This document shows positions 36,301 through 45,412 of a DNA stretch of 64,000 bases, one piece after another (the first letter of the stretch is position 1; each line of letters opens with the position of its first letter). A program made the position numbers and the translations under genes. The notes beneath the pieces were generated by a model, which saw nothing but the letters and a program-made list of their open reading frames with translations, was not told where the DNA came from and searched no databases. Source of the DNA: an uncultured Ruminococcus sp. (GTDB lineage: Bacteria > Bacillota > Clostridia > Oscillospirales > Ruminococcaceae); contig CACWPL010000006.1 of assembly GCA_902762785.1 (NCBI GenBank), positions 1 to 64,000 on the forward strand. The letters are read 5' to 3'.

Positions 36301-36320
36301 ACCCCACGAACGGAGAGACT

Positions 36321-37367
36321 ATGAGAACGAAGAAAAAGCACCCGATCCGAACGGCCGGACTGATCCTCCTGGCGCTGATGCTCCTGTGCGCCCTGTTTAT
36401 CATTGGTCTGCACATCTACGACCAGGTCATGCTGAAAAAGGAAGCCGCGCTGCTCTGTCTGCAGGGCCAGCGTGTCGAGGTGGACGGGAAGGAGATGGAG
36501 GTCTATACGGAGGGGGACGGCGAGACCGTCCTCGTGTTCATGGCTGGCGCGAACACCCCGGCTGTGACGCTCGACTTCCGACCGCTCTATCGTCAGCTCA
36601 CCGACACCTACCAGATCGTCGTCCTTGAGAAGTTCGGCTATGGCTACAGCGATGACATCGAGGGCGAGCGCGATCTCGACACGATCCTGCGTCAGGACAG
36701 AGAGGCGCTGCAAAAGGCCGGCATCAAGGCGCCGTATGTCCTCTGTCCGCATTCTGCCTCGGGACTGGAGGCGATCCGCTGGGCGCAGCAGTACCCGGAG
36801 GAGGTCGAGGCGATCGTCGGTCTGGATATGGCCGTGCCGGAGCAATATGATCTGATGGTCGGCGACCTGGACGATGTCACGCCGCAGACATACGAAGCGG
36901 TCCTCGAGGAGGATGCGTTCTACAATTTCTGGATGTACGACATGGGCGGCTACCGGCTCTATCCCATCGCCTCGGTCTTCCCGGCCTCTGCGAGCGACCG
37001 GCTCACCAAGGAGGAACGTGCCGAATACAGGGCGATCACCTACCATTGGTACTCGCAGTTCTACAAGACCGCGATGTTTCGGGAGGGGCTGGCGACCGCA
37101 CGCCAGATCGAGGCGCTGGGGGCGCTCCGTGAGGCGGCCTTGCCGGATGTGCCGACCTTACAGCTCCTCTCGGATGACGAGGCCATGTTCGCGGCGATGC
37201 TCGGCGAGGACGGGCTCGACAAATGGGTGCAGATCCACGAGCGTTACATCGACGGTCTCACGGACGCGAGGATCGTTCGGCTCACGTGCGGGCACTATGT
37301 CCATGCGGAAGCACCAGACGAGATCAGTACGGAGATACGAGACTTTCTTGACAGCTTGGAAGGATGA
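36321..37367 (+). CDS. Membrane-anchored alpha/beta hydrolase
   Basis: 348 residues. One N-terminal transmembrane segment (AGLILLALMLLCALFIIGLHIY) puts the hydrolase fold outside. The oxyanion/strand region reads VLVFMAGANTPAVTLDFRPLY. The nucleophile serine is in CPHSASGLEAI, where Pro replaces the usual Gly. The histidine is in CGHYVHAEAPDEI. It overlaps the next frame by ATGA. Function unknown; relatives include proline-iminopeptidase-like and lipase-like enzymes. Confidence 0.87.
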   Translation: MRTKKKHPIRTAGLILLALMLLCALFIIGLHIYDQVMLKKEAALLCLQGQRVEVDGKEMEVYTEGDGETVLVFMAGANTPAVTLDFRPLYRQLTDTYQIVVLEKFGYGYSDDIEGERDLDTILRQDREALQKAGIKAPYVLCPHSASGLEAIRWAQQYPEEVEAIVGLDMAVPEQYDLMVGDLDDVTPQTYEAVLEEDAFYNFWMYDMGGYRLYPIASVFPASASDRLTKEERAEYRAITYHWYSQFYKTAMFREGLATARQIEALGALREAALPDVPTLQLLSDDEAMFAAMLGEDGLDKWVQIHERYIDGLTDARIVRLTCGHYVHAEAPDEISTEIRDFLDSLEG

Positions 37368-37390
37368 TCCAGGAGAAAGGACGCACGGAC

Positions 37391-37873
37391 ATGGATACAC
37401 CGGAGATCTATATGCAGCACGCGCTCCGCTTGGCTGCACGGGCGGCTGGTGAGGGCGAGGTGCCGGTCGGGGCGGTCATCGTGCGGCGCGGCACGGGCGA
37501 GATCGTCGGCGAGGGATGGAATCGCCGCGAGACGGCGCGCCACGCCCTCGCACATGCGGAGCTGATGGCGATCGACGCAGCATGCCGCCGCCTGGGTGGA
37601 TGGCGTCTCCCGGACTGCGCGATGTTCGTGACGCTCGAGCCGTGCCCGATGTGCGCGGGCGGCATCATCCAGGCCAGGATCGACGAGCTCTGGTATGGTG
37701 CCTGCGACCCCAAGAGCGGGGCCGTGCAGTCGGTCGAGACGATGTTCGCGCTGCCCTATAATCACCATCCCGAGGTACACATCGGCCTGATGCAGGACGA
37801 ATGCAGCGCGATCCTCAGCGATTTTTTCCGCGCGCTGCGGGAGAGGCGCAGGGCTGCGAAGCAGTCTCCGTAA
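37391..37873 (+). CDS. tadA: tRNA-specific adenosine deaminase
   Basis: 160 residues, normal for TadA. Zinc site HAE (H55, E57) and PCPMC (C85, C88) are intact. EVPVGAVIV and the FMxxAL-like N-terminus (IYMQHALRLAARAA) match the family. It converts A34 to inosine in tRNA-Arg(ACG). ATG 37391 sits 9 bases after AAAGGA; an ATG at 37364 overlaps the hydrolase stop but has no family-like sequence. Confidence 0.95.
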   Translation: MDTPEIYMQHALRLAARAAGEGEVPVGAVIVRRGTGEIVGEGWNRRETARHALAHAELMAIDAACRRLGGWRLPDCAMFVTLEPCPMCAGGIIQARIDELWYGACDPKSGAVQSVETMFALPYNHHPEVHIGLMQDECSAILSDFFRALRERRRAAKQSP

Positions 37874-37878
37874 AACAC

Positions 37879-37907
37879 TTGCATTTTTATTTGGATCGTG
37901 GTATAAT
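37879..37907 (+). promoter_or_regulatory. Promoter of the lipoprotein gene
   Basis: TTGCAT (37879-37884), 17 bases, TGG then TATAAT (37902-37907). Confidence 0.85.
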
Positions 37908-37912
37908 AGAGG

Positions 37913-37968
37913 GGCAGACCCTCCGGTCTGCCTGAACTTTCGGAAAGGAGAGTCCGCGTCCTGCGGAC
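37913..37968 (+). promoter_or_regulatory. Two leader hairpins, one between ribosome site and start codon
   Basis: GGCAGACC/GGTCTGCC (37913-37932) and GTCCGC/GCGGAC (37952-37968). The only good Shine-Dalgarno, AAAGGAG (37944-37950), is 27 bases from the ATG. If the second hairpin forms, the effective distance is about 10 bases. Confidence 0.65.
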
Positions 37969-37977
37969 ACGACAGCT

Positions 37978-38544
37978 ATGAAATATCGAGACTTCCATAA
38001 GGCCGCGCTCTGCGGCATCCTTGCGCTCTCCCTCCTGACAGGCGCCGCCTGCCATCGGAGCACGCCCGGCACCTCCACGTCCGAGGCGGTCTCCACCACG
38101 GCACCTGTTTATGAGATGAAGGCGGCGCTGAACGAATCCGCCAGCTTCGGCGGCATGACCCTGACCGTCACCGCGGCCGAGGACTCCGGCCAGACCATGG
38201 ACAGCGGCAACAAGGCGCTCTTCTTCTATGTCACGCTCGAGAACAACTCCGGCGAGACCGTGACGTGCAGCTACCTGAACAACTTCACCCTCTCGGTGGA
38301 CGGCACCTACTACGAGGCCGACCAGTGCTGCACCATCCCCGCGATCCACTGCCTCTACACGACCCACAACGAGCGTGCGCTGAACGTCGAGGTCGAGAAC
38401 GGCACGTCCGTCAGCGGCTATGTGGCCTGTGAGGCCAAGCCGGGATTCTCGAATCTCGAGCTGCACTACATCCCCAAGACGACCGACCGTACCTCCCGCA
38501 TCACCGTCCCGATCTCCAGCAGCGACTTCATCGCCGCCAAGTGA
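37978..38544 (+). CDS. Lipoprotein with DUF4352-like immunoglobulin fold
   Basis: 188 residues. Lipobox LLTGAAC (Cys about 25), then a Ser/Thr-rich linker and a beta sandwich (MTLTVTAAEDSGQ...NKALFFYVTLENNSGETVTCSYLNNFTLSVDGTYY). That order of strands is typical of DUF4352, found in many Firmicute lipoproteins. Surface-anchored, function unknown. Transcribed alone between its own promoter and terminator. Confidence 0.85.
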   Translation: MKYRDFHKAALCGILALSLLTGAACHRSTPGTSTSEAVSTTAPVYEMKAALNESASFGGMTLTVTAAEDSGQTMDSGNKALFFYVTLENNSGETVTCSYLNNFTLSVDGTYYEADQCCTIPAIHCLYTTHNERALNVEVENGTSVSGYVACEAKPGFSNLELHYIPKTTDRTSRITVPISSSDFIAAK

Positions 38545-38566
38545 CGCGGAGCGTTCTGATCGAAAC

Positions 38567-38600
38567 GTCCCTTCTCCTTTGGGAGAGGGGACTTTTTTTT
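38567..38600 (+). terminator. Terminator of the lipoprotein gene
   Basis: Stem GTCCC TTCTC/GAGAGGGGAC followed by eight T. Confidence 0.92.
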
Positions 38601-38664
38601 GTCCCCTTTGAGAACGGTGGTGTTTCTGTAAGGTAAATTTCTTAAAATATTTCACTAAAAAATA

Positions 38665-38693
38665 TTGACGATCAAAATAAAATGTGTTATAAT
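38665..38693 (+). promoter_or_regulatory. Promoter of the zincin/beta-helix dockerin gene
   Basis: TTGACG (38665-38670), 17 bases, TATAAT (38688-38693). Confidence 0.87.
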
Positions 38694-38708
38694 TTTAGGT
38701 AACATGGA

Positions 38709-38791
38709 CAAATGGCCAAGGGATGGCCTGTTTGCTCCGTGCGGCCTGCCGGTCGTCGGCAGGGGAGAAACAGAAGGACGCAGAGACGTCC
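38709..38791 (+). promoter_or_regulatory. Three-hairpin leader
   Basis: Consecutive hairpins in the leader: CAAA-GGCC/GGCC-TTTG (38709-38734), CCTGCCG/CGGCAGG (38745-38763) and GGACG/CGTCC (38776-38791). No known riboswitch consensus recognised. Confidence 0.5.
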
Positions 38792-38819
38792 GCGCTATTT
38801 AGAAAAGGGGAAATGGAAG

Positions 38820-41627
38820 ATGAAACAGCATTGGAGACGCATCGCTGCGGCAGTGTGTGCCGCGGTCATGTGTGCGGGGGCGTGCGCGCTGCCCGCATCC
38901 GCCATCGAGACCGCGCCTGTCACGGCCGTCGATGCACAGGCCGAGAGCCTGATGACGCGCAATGTCCATGTCCGCATGACCGATGTCAACGGGCAGCCTG
39001 TCAACACCTGGGAGTCCGAGCATTTCAAGTTCTACTGGGGCAACTCCGGCCAGGCGAGCGCAGTCACCCAGAGCTTCCTTGAGGAGAACGCCAAGAACCT
39101 CGAGGCATGCTGGGACGTGTACATGAACGACCTCTCCATGGAGCCGCCCACGCAGTCCGTGAACGAGGGCCTGCGCGACGGGAACCGCTACAAGGTCAAT
39201 TTCTACATCCACGAGACCGGCCTGTGTGACGCGAACGGCACCGCCATCCCGGAGGATTGGGCGTATATGGGCTATGATTCGCAGGGATTCGCGTTCATGT
39301 TCTGCTGCGTCGGGGCGATGAACAACTCCCCGAACCCCTCCTGGGTGCTGCCGCATGAGTTCGGCCACGTCGTGACCGCACACCAGTGCGGATGGAACGA
39401 CAACAAGTATGTCCAGTCGTGGTGGGAGGCCATCGCGAACTGGTACCGCGAGCAGTTCCTCTATTCCGACTATTACCAGCAGTGGGCGGGCATCACCGGC
39501 GTGACGGACTACTTCGAGACCTATATGAAGAACCTCCATTTCACGCCCATCCTCGGCCGTGACAACTATGCCTCCTGGGCGTTCCTCCAGTACCTGACGG
39601 AGGATCCGGACGACCTCGGCCGCTTCGGCAGCGACTTCGTCAAGACCCTCATGCAGCAGGGCCAGCGTGACGAGTATCCCTACAAGGAGATCGCGCGCCT
39701 TGGCGAGACCGACATCAAGGATGCCCTCGGTCACTACGCCAAGCGCCTCGCGACCCTCGACCTCGCGCATCAGAGCGACTACCGCGCCCGTCAGGACGAG
39801 CTGATCGCACGCGGCGAGTGGAATTGGCAGCAGATCTTCACGCTCCCGGACAAGACCGTCCGTGAGGGCTTCTATACTGTCCCGACCGACCGTGCGCCGC
39901 AGCAGTTCGGCGTGAACTTGATTCCGCTGTCGCCCACGGGCGGCACGGTCCGTGCGACCCTCGAGAGCCTGACGGATGCCCCCGGTGCCGATTGGCGCGC
40001 ATGCATCGTCGTCGAGCAGAGAGACGGGAAAACGCGCTATTCCGACCTTTTCAAGGCGGGGGAGACCATGGAGATGGCCTTCGATGCCAATTCTGACGCG
40101 AACGCCTATATCACCGTCACCGCCACGCCCGATGAGGACGTATGGCAGGAGGTCGGTGTGCCGTGGGCTTATGGTACGGGCGAGTTCGATGAGAACAATT
40201 GGCCGCACCTCTCCAAGACCCGCTACCCCTACGGCCTCCAGATCGAGGGCGCCGAGATCCGCCGTCAGCAGGATGTGACCGGGGCCTCCCGCGGGTCGCA
40301 GCATCCGAACGGCGGCGGCTTCGTGGCCGCGACCGCGAACGTGGATGCGTCTGTCTATGTCGGCCCGAACGCGAAGGTCATGGGCTATGCGACCGTCTCC
40401 GGGAACGCCCGCATCGAGGACGAGGCTGTCGTGACCGGCAGCGCGAAGGTGTCCGGGAACGCCGTGATCTGCGGTCATGCCGTCGTGGCGGAGAACGCAC
40501 AGGTCAAGGATGATGCCATCGTCGGCGACACGGCCGGCGTCATGGGCAATGCCGTCGTGTCCGAGAACGGACGCGTCCTCGAGAGCGGTCTCGTCTACAA
40601 TGACTATGCCGTCAGCGGCCACGCGACCGTCAAGGGCACGGCCTTCTGTATGGCCAAGGGCGCCGCGACCGGCCAGGCCATGCCGGACGGCGACTATTAT
40701 GACGACTCCTCCCGCACCGTGACCGCCGGCAGCATGTTCGGCTGGGCATCGCCGGATGCGTATGTCAACAGCCGTCCCTACACGGACGGACAGGTCGCGG
40801 GCCTCGAGTTCACTGAGGACAGCGACACTGTCGCGGCGGACAGCTACACGTCCACCTATGCTGCCGCACAGGGCGGGGCAACGTGGAGCCCGGAGCTGTA
40901 TAGCGGCAACGGCGTCGTGGATCTCAGCAAGGATGCCTACTTCATCGCCGACAGCAGCTATGCCGCGCTGCATGACGCGACCTACCAGACCGCCGTGCTC
41001 GTGCGCGGGAACGGCAGCATCTTCCGCTTCGGCTCCGATGACAAGTATCTGCGCCTGGACGTTCAGGGCAGCACGCTCGTCCTCTCCGGCAGCGATGGCG
41101 GCGAGATGCAGCAGATCGTGGCCGATCAGGCTGTGACGCCCGGCGAGTGGGCGGTGATCTCTGTCACGCTCGATGGCGATACTGCCGTGCTCGATGTCGA
41201 CAAGGGCGCCGGCGGCCAGATGTTCACGGGGACGTTCCAGGTCGAACCGGTGGACGTCATCTCCACGGACGCGACCTATACGCTCGGTGAGGGCCTCGAC
41301 TGCGCGATGGACTTCTTCCGTGTGAACTACCAGAGCGTTGATCTCCCGCCCTATTACTACGACTACCACGAGGAGATCGCGCCGACCGACCAGGTGGCAC
41401 GCTGGTACGGTGACCTCGACGGCAACGAGACGATCGACGTCTTCGATCTGGCGTACCTCAAGCGACTCCTCATGACCGCGACCTACGTCCCGGCGGGGAT
41501 CGCGTCCGCGGCCGCAGGTGACTGCGACGGGGACGGCTCCCTCGGCGTCGGCGACGTCATCGCGCTACAGAAGTGGCTCCTCGCGGTGGACGGCTACGGC
41601 CGCACCGGCGAGCAGTTCTGGGACTGA
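38820..41627 (+). CDS. Secreted zincin-like / beta-helix / dockerin protein
   Basis: 935 residues. Signal peptide (about 1-28). An N-terminal zincin-like domain carries LPHEFGHVVTAHQC (H179, E180, H183), as in DUF6055-type secreted proteins. A hexapeptide-like parallel beta-helix (about 510-610) has repeats such as GNARIEDEAVVTGSAKVSG. A concanavalin-like region follows, then a C-terminal dockerin (about 864-925). That dockerin is unusual: the first repeat ends in the LKRLL helix and the second in LQKWLL, the reverse of the other LQKW-type dockerins here. Start at 38820 follows AAAAGGGG. Probably cell-wall or fibre acting; catalysis unproven. Confidence 0.87.
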   Translation: MKQHWRRIAAAVCAAVMCAGACALPASAIETAPVTAVDAQAESLMTRNVHVRMTDVNGQPVNTWESEHFKFYWGNSGQASAVTQSFLEENAKNLEACWDVYMNDLSMEPPTQSVNEGLRDGNRYKVNFYIHETGLCDANGTAIPEDWAYMGYDSQGFAFMFCCVGAMNNSPNPSWVLPHEFGHVVTAHQCGWNDNKYVQSWWEAIANWYREQFLYSDYYQQWAGITGVTDYFETYMKNLHFTPILGRDNYASWAFLQYLTEDPDDLGRFGSDFVKTLMQQGQRDEYPYKEIARLGETDIKDALGHYAKRLATLDLAHQSDYRARQDELIARGEWNWQQIFTLPDKTVREGFYTVPTDRAPQQFGVNLIPLSPTGGTVRATLESLTDAPGADWRACIVVEQRDGKTRYSDLFKAGETMEMAFDANSDANAYITVTATPDEDVWQEVGVPWAYGTGEFDENNWPHLSKTRYPYGLQIEGAEIRRQQDVTGASRGSQHPNGGGFVAATANVDASVYVGPNAKVMGYATVSGNARIEDEAVVTGSAKVSGNAVICGHAVVAENAQVKDDAIVGDTAGVMGNAVVSENGRVLESGLVYNDYAVSGHATVKGTAFCMAKGAATGQAMPDGDYYDDSSRTVTAGSMFGWASPDAYVNSRPYTDGQVAGLEFTEDSDTVAADSYTSTYAAAQGGATWSPELYSGNGVVDLSKDAYFIADSSYAALHDATYQTAVLVRGNGSIFRFGSDDKYLRLDVQGSTLVLSGSDGGEMQQIVADQAVTPGEWAVISVTLDGDTAVLDVDKGAGGQMFTGTFQVEPVDVISTDATYTLGEGLDCAMDFFRVNYQSVDLPPYYYDYHEEIAPTDQVARWYGDLDGNETIDVFDLAYLKRLLMTATYVPAGIASAAAGDCDGDGSLGVGDVIALQKWLLAVDGYGRTGEQFWD

Positions 41628-41637
41628 TCTGCAATAC

Positions 41638-41670
41638 AAAAGGGCCCGCAGCGCGCGGGCCCTTTGCTTT
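41638..41670 (+). terminator. Terminator of the 38820-41627 gene
   Basis: Stem AAAGGGCCCGC/GCGGGCCCTTT followed by GCTTTT. Confidence 0.9.
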
Positions 41671-41679
41671 TGTGGGCAG

Positions 41680-41712
41680 AAAAAGCGATGCCCCCGCCGG
41701 ACGGCAGGGGCA
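41680..41712 (-). terminator. Terminator of the ferredoxin gene
   Basis: Minus-strand stem TGCCCCTGCC/GGCGGGGGCA followed by TCGCTTTTT. Confidence 0.82.
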
Positions 41713-41738
41713 GCTTTTCTGTTTCTGTGGAGCGCAGC

Positions 41739-41954
<216 letters not shown>

Positions 41955-41956
41955 CT

Positions 41957-41984
41957 ATTGTAGCATATTTTCAGAAAAAATCAA
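41957..41984 (-). promoter_or_regulatory. Promoter of the ferredoxin gene
   Basis: Minus strand TTGATT (41979-41984), 16 bases, TGC then TACAAT (41957-41962). Confidence 0.8.
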
Positions 41985-42001
41985 GTCTTTTTTGATAAAA
42001 T

Positions 42002-42061
42002 ATCGTTGTTCCATTTTTGACACAAAGATCTGCAACGATCAGGGAAGATCCTGCAACGATC
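42002..42061. repeat. Triple CAACGAT element
   Basis: Two near-identical copies of AAGATC(C)TGCAACGATC (42025-42040, 42045-42061) and an inverted ATCGTTG (42002-42008). They lie upstream of the ferredoxin -35 and far upstream of the transport operon, so they may be regulator sites. Confidence 0.55.
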
Positions 42062-42216
42062 GGCGGGGCGGATTCGTTCGGATATCCCTGAAAAAACGAC
42101 CGTTCATGCATTAGTTCGTTTTGTGAACTTATTTTATTCGCTGCATCAATTTTGCAATTCTGTACAGAATGGTCACAAAGATGATGCTGTTTTTGTGTAT
42201 TATATTTGAAAAACAC

Positions 42217-42246
42217 TTGACACGGGCGGGGCTTTCCTGTTATAAT
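42217..42246 (+). promoter_or_regulatory. Promoter of the ABC transport operon
   Basis: Consensus TTGACA (42217-42222), 18 bases, TATAAT (42241-42246). Confidence 0.87.
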
Positions 42247-42259
42247 AATATTGTATCAT

Positions 42260-42332
42260 TGTGCAGACAGATACCTGCACAGAGGCGGTGTCCATGCACC
42301 GCGATTCGGCTGCCGGGGCAAGATACGGCAGC
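42260..42332 (+). promoter_or_regulatory. Three-hairpin leader of the ABC transport operon
   Basis: TGTGCAG/CTGCACA (42260-42281), GCGGTG/CACCGC (42285-42302) and GCTGCCG/CGGCAGC (42309-42332). All stems are perfect. Similar in plan to the leader at 38709. Confidence 0.55.
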
Positions 42333-42378
42333 GGAGACTGATCAGCGAGCCTGACTAGAAAGGTGGAGATCACAGAAG

Positions 42379-45360
42379 ATGATCGAGAGAAACAAACCAT
42401 TGCCGCCGCGGCTCATCGGGGCCGTGACTGCTGCACTGCTGCTCGTACAGCAGGCGGTGCTCCTGCCTGCGGGTGCCGCGACCGCGTCTACCGGTGCCGC
42501 CAGCTCGGCTGCCGATACGGCGGACGTGACCGCTGCCGACGAGATGCTCTATGTCGAGCAGGAGACCTATAGTGATTACTATGACCGCTACAGCACCGAG
42601 CCGCGCGCCTCTGCCGAGGTCGTGGTGGAGGGCACGGCGTACCGCTCGCTCGATGACGAGGGCGAGGGCGGCGTGTCCACCGGCAGCTTCGGCAGCGAGT
42701 ACGGCCAGCCGAGCCGCGACAATGTCCTGATCTGGGATGAGGCGGCCGGGAGCGTGACCTATACGGTCGATGTGCCGGAGACCGGCGTCTATACGCTGGA
42801 GTTCTCGTATCTGCCCATCCCCTCGAACATGTCGAACATCGAGTTCGCCATCGAGATCGACGGGGAGGTGCCGTATGACACGGCCTCGCGCGCCACGCTC
42901 AACAAGGTCTTCGTCAATGACGGCGAGATCACGCTGGACAGCCGCGGGAATCAGGTGCGTCCGTCCCAGAAGCAGGTCGGCATGTGGCTCACCACGCCTC
43001 TCATGGACGTGGACGGGCTCTTCAACGACCCGCTGATCTTCTATCTCGAGAAGGGACGCCACGACCTTACGTTCGACATCGAGAAGGGCTATTTCGCGCT
43101 CAGCGAGTTCAAGCTGACGAATCAGGACGCACTGCCGACCTATGAGGCTTACAAGAGCAGCGTCGGCGCGTCCGTGACGCAGGAGAGCACGCCGAGCACA
43201 CGGATCCGCATCGAGGGCGAGAACGCCGCCTACAAGAGCGACTCGACCCTCTATCCCACCCAGGACAATGCGAGCTACCTCGCCTCGCCCTCGAATCCGG
43301 CCAAGACCGTCTACAACACGATCGGCGCGGGGAACTGGAATCAGGCGATGCAGACGATCACCTGGATCGTCCCTGCCGACCAGATCCCGCAGGACGGGTG
43401 GTACAAGCTCGGCATCAAGGCGCGTCAGAACGAGATGCGCGGCTTCTACTCGAACCGCCGTATCTACGTCGACGGGCAGATCCCGTGTGAGGAGCTCGGC
43501 CAGGTGCGGTTCTATTATGACACCGACTGGCAGGTCGTCTCCCCGACCACCGCGGACGGGCAGACGCTCTATCTCTACCTCGAGGGCGGCCGCGACCACA
43601 CGATCAGTATGGAGGTCATGCCCGGTGAGATCGGCGAGTCCATGCGCGTGCTCGATGCCGCCGTGCTCGACATCAATACCTATTACCGCAAGATCCTCAT
43701 GATCACCGGCCCCTCGCCTGACCAGTACACGGACTACTACGTCCATGAGAAGATCCCGGGGCTCGTGGAGAACTTCGAGCGCCTGTCCGGGGAGCTCAAG
43801 GAGATCAAGAAGCAGATCGAGTCCGTCGCCGGGTCGGAGGGCTCGGAGGCCGCGGCGCTCGAGCGTATGTACATCGTGCTCGATAGCTGCGTGGAGCGCC
43901 CGCTGCGCATCCCGGACTACCTCTCCCAGATCAAGGACAACATCACCGCCCTCTCCTCGTGGATGGTCGATTACCGCGGCCAGCCGCTGGAGGTGGACTA
44001 TCTCGAGCTCTGCTCTGCCGACCAGGCGCTCAGCTCCGTCAAGGAGAGCCTGTTCAAGCAGATGGGCTTTAGCTGGAAACGCTTCGCCAGCTCCTTCTTC
44101 GAGGACTATACGAACCTCTCCGACGAGACGGACGACGCCATCAATGTCTGGGTATCGCTCGGCCGTGACCAGGCGATGGTCGTCAAGTCGCTCGTCGAGT
44201 CCGAGTTCATGACGACACACGACACGAACATCGCCGTGAACCTCGTCGTCGGCGGCGTCGTGGAGGCGACGCTGGCAGGGAAGGGCCCGGACGTGGCGCT
44301 CTTCCTCGGCGGTGAGTTCCCCGTGAACCTCGCGGCGCGCGGCCTGCTCGTGGATCTCAAGCAGTTCCCGGACTATGAGGAGGTCGCGGGACGGTTCCAG
44401 GAGAACGCGACCGTGCCGTATCAGTACGACGCGGGCTCCTACGGCTTGCCGCTCACACAGAGCTGGGCGATGATGTTCTACCGCAAGGACATCCTCTCCG
44501 AGATGGGCTTCACCCAGCCGCCGGAGACCTGGGACGACATCATCGACATGCTCCCCGCGCTCCAGCGCAATTATATGTATGTCGGCCTCGTGCTGCCGGT
44601 CGTGTCCGGCGTCAATGCGACCATCTCGGCCGCGACCGAGTCCGGCCATACCTTCGCCGCCCTCATGCTCCAGAACGGTCTGAACTACTACAATGACGCC
44701 CAGACCCACACCAACTTCGACGACATCATCGCCGTCAAGGCCTTCGAGCAGTGGACGGATCTCTACACCAAGTACGGCTTCGAGCAGAGCTACGACGGCT
44801 TCTCGCGCTTCCGTACCGGCGAGTATCCGATCGTCATCTCCGACTACAGCTTCTTCAACCAGCTCTCCGTGGCCTCGCCCGAGATCAAGGGCCTTTGGGG
44901 CTTCACGAAGATCCCTGGCACCGTCCGCGAGGACGGCACGGTCTCCCATGCGGTGAACTCCACCTCCTCCGGCGCGGTCATCTTCAATAAGTGCAAGGAC
45001 ATCGATGGCGCCTGGGAGTTCCTGAAGTGGTTCACCTCTGCGGAGGTCCAGGTGGAGTACGGCACGCAGATCGAGGGCCTTCTCGGTCAGCTCGGCCGCT
45101 ACACGACGGCCAACCGCGAGGCGCTCACGCAGCTCTCCTGGTCGAAGGAGGAGCAGCAGATCCTCCTCGATGCGCAGGACGAGCTCGAGGAGATCCCGAT
45201 CATCCCGGCCTCCTATGCCGTGACCCGCAACATCATGAACGCTTTCCGTGAGACGGTCAACAACCACGAGAACCCGCGCGACACGCTCCTCTGGTATGAC
45301 CGCGACATCAACACGGAGATCACCAGAAAGAGAGAGAACCTCGGCCTCCCGACCGAGTGA
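42379..45360 (+). CDS. Large sugar ABC transporter substrate-binding protein with extra beta-sandwich domains
   Basis: 993 residues, about twice the usual size. A signal-like hydrophobic N-terminus (LIGAVTAALLLVQQAVLLPAGA) has no lipobox cysteine. Two beta-sandwich, carbohydrate-module-like domains occupy about 55-250 and 270-435, both with the 'YTLEFSYLPIP' / 'WYKLGIKARQN' pattern. A helical linker (about 440-575) follows. The C-terminal 410 residues are a family 1 extracellular binding protein (VNLVVGGVVEATLAGKGPDVALFLGG; YGLPLTQSWAMMFYRKDIL; SGAVIFNKCKDIDGAWEFLKWF). It probably captures a large oligosaccharide. First gene of an eight-gene operon. Confidence 0.88.
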   Translation: MIERNKPLPPRLIGAVTAALLLVQQAVLLPAGAATASTGAASSAADTADVTAADEMLYVEQETYSDYYDRYSTEPRASAEVVVEGTAYRSLDDEGEGGVSTGSFGSEYGQPSRDNVLIWDEAAGSVTYTVDVPETGVYTLEFSYLPIPSNMSNIEFAIEIDGEVPYDTASRATLNKVFVNDGEITLDSRGNQVRPSQKQVGMWLTTPLMDVDGLFNDPLIFYLEKGRHDLTFDIEKGYFALSEFKLTNQDALPTYEAYKSSVGASVTQESTPSTRIRIEGENAAYKSDSTLYPTQDNASYLASPSNPAKTVYNTIGAGNWNQAMQTITWIVPADQIPQDGWYKLGIKARQNEMRGFYSNRRIYVDGQIPCEELGQVRFYYDTDWQVVSPTTADGQTLYLYLEGGRDHTISMEVMPGEIGESMRVLDAAVLDINTYYRKILMITGPSPDQYTDYYVHEKIPGLVENFERLSGELKEIKKQIESVAGSEGSEAAALERMYIVLDSCVERPLRIPDYLSQIKDNITALSSWMVDYRGQPLEVDYLELCSADQALSSVKESLFKQMGFSWKRFASSFFEDYTNLSDETDDAINVWVSLGRDQAMVVKSLVESEFMTTHDTNIAVNLVVGGVVEATLAGKGPDVALFLGGEFPVNLAARGLLVDLKQFPDYEEVAGRFQENATVPYQYDAGSYGLPLTQSWAMMFYRKDILSEMGFTQPPETWDDIIDMLPALQRNYMYVGLVLPVVSGVNATISAATESGHTFAALMLQNGLNYYNDAQTHTNFDDIIAVKAFEQWTDLYTKYGFEQSYDGFSRFRTGEYPIVISDYSFFNQLSVASPEIKGLWGFTKIPGTVREDGTVSHAVNSTSSGAVIFNKCKDIDGAWEFLKWFTSAEVQVEYGTQIEGLLGQLGRYTTANREALTQLSWSKEEQQILLDAQDELEEIPIIPASYAVTRNIMNAFRETVNNHENPRDTLLWYDRDINTEITRKRENLGLPTE

Positions 45361-45412
45361 CATCGACGATTCGATGACATTGATGATATTTTAGTACAAG
45401 GAGGGGTCTCAT

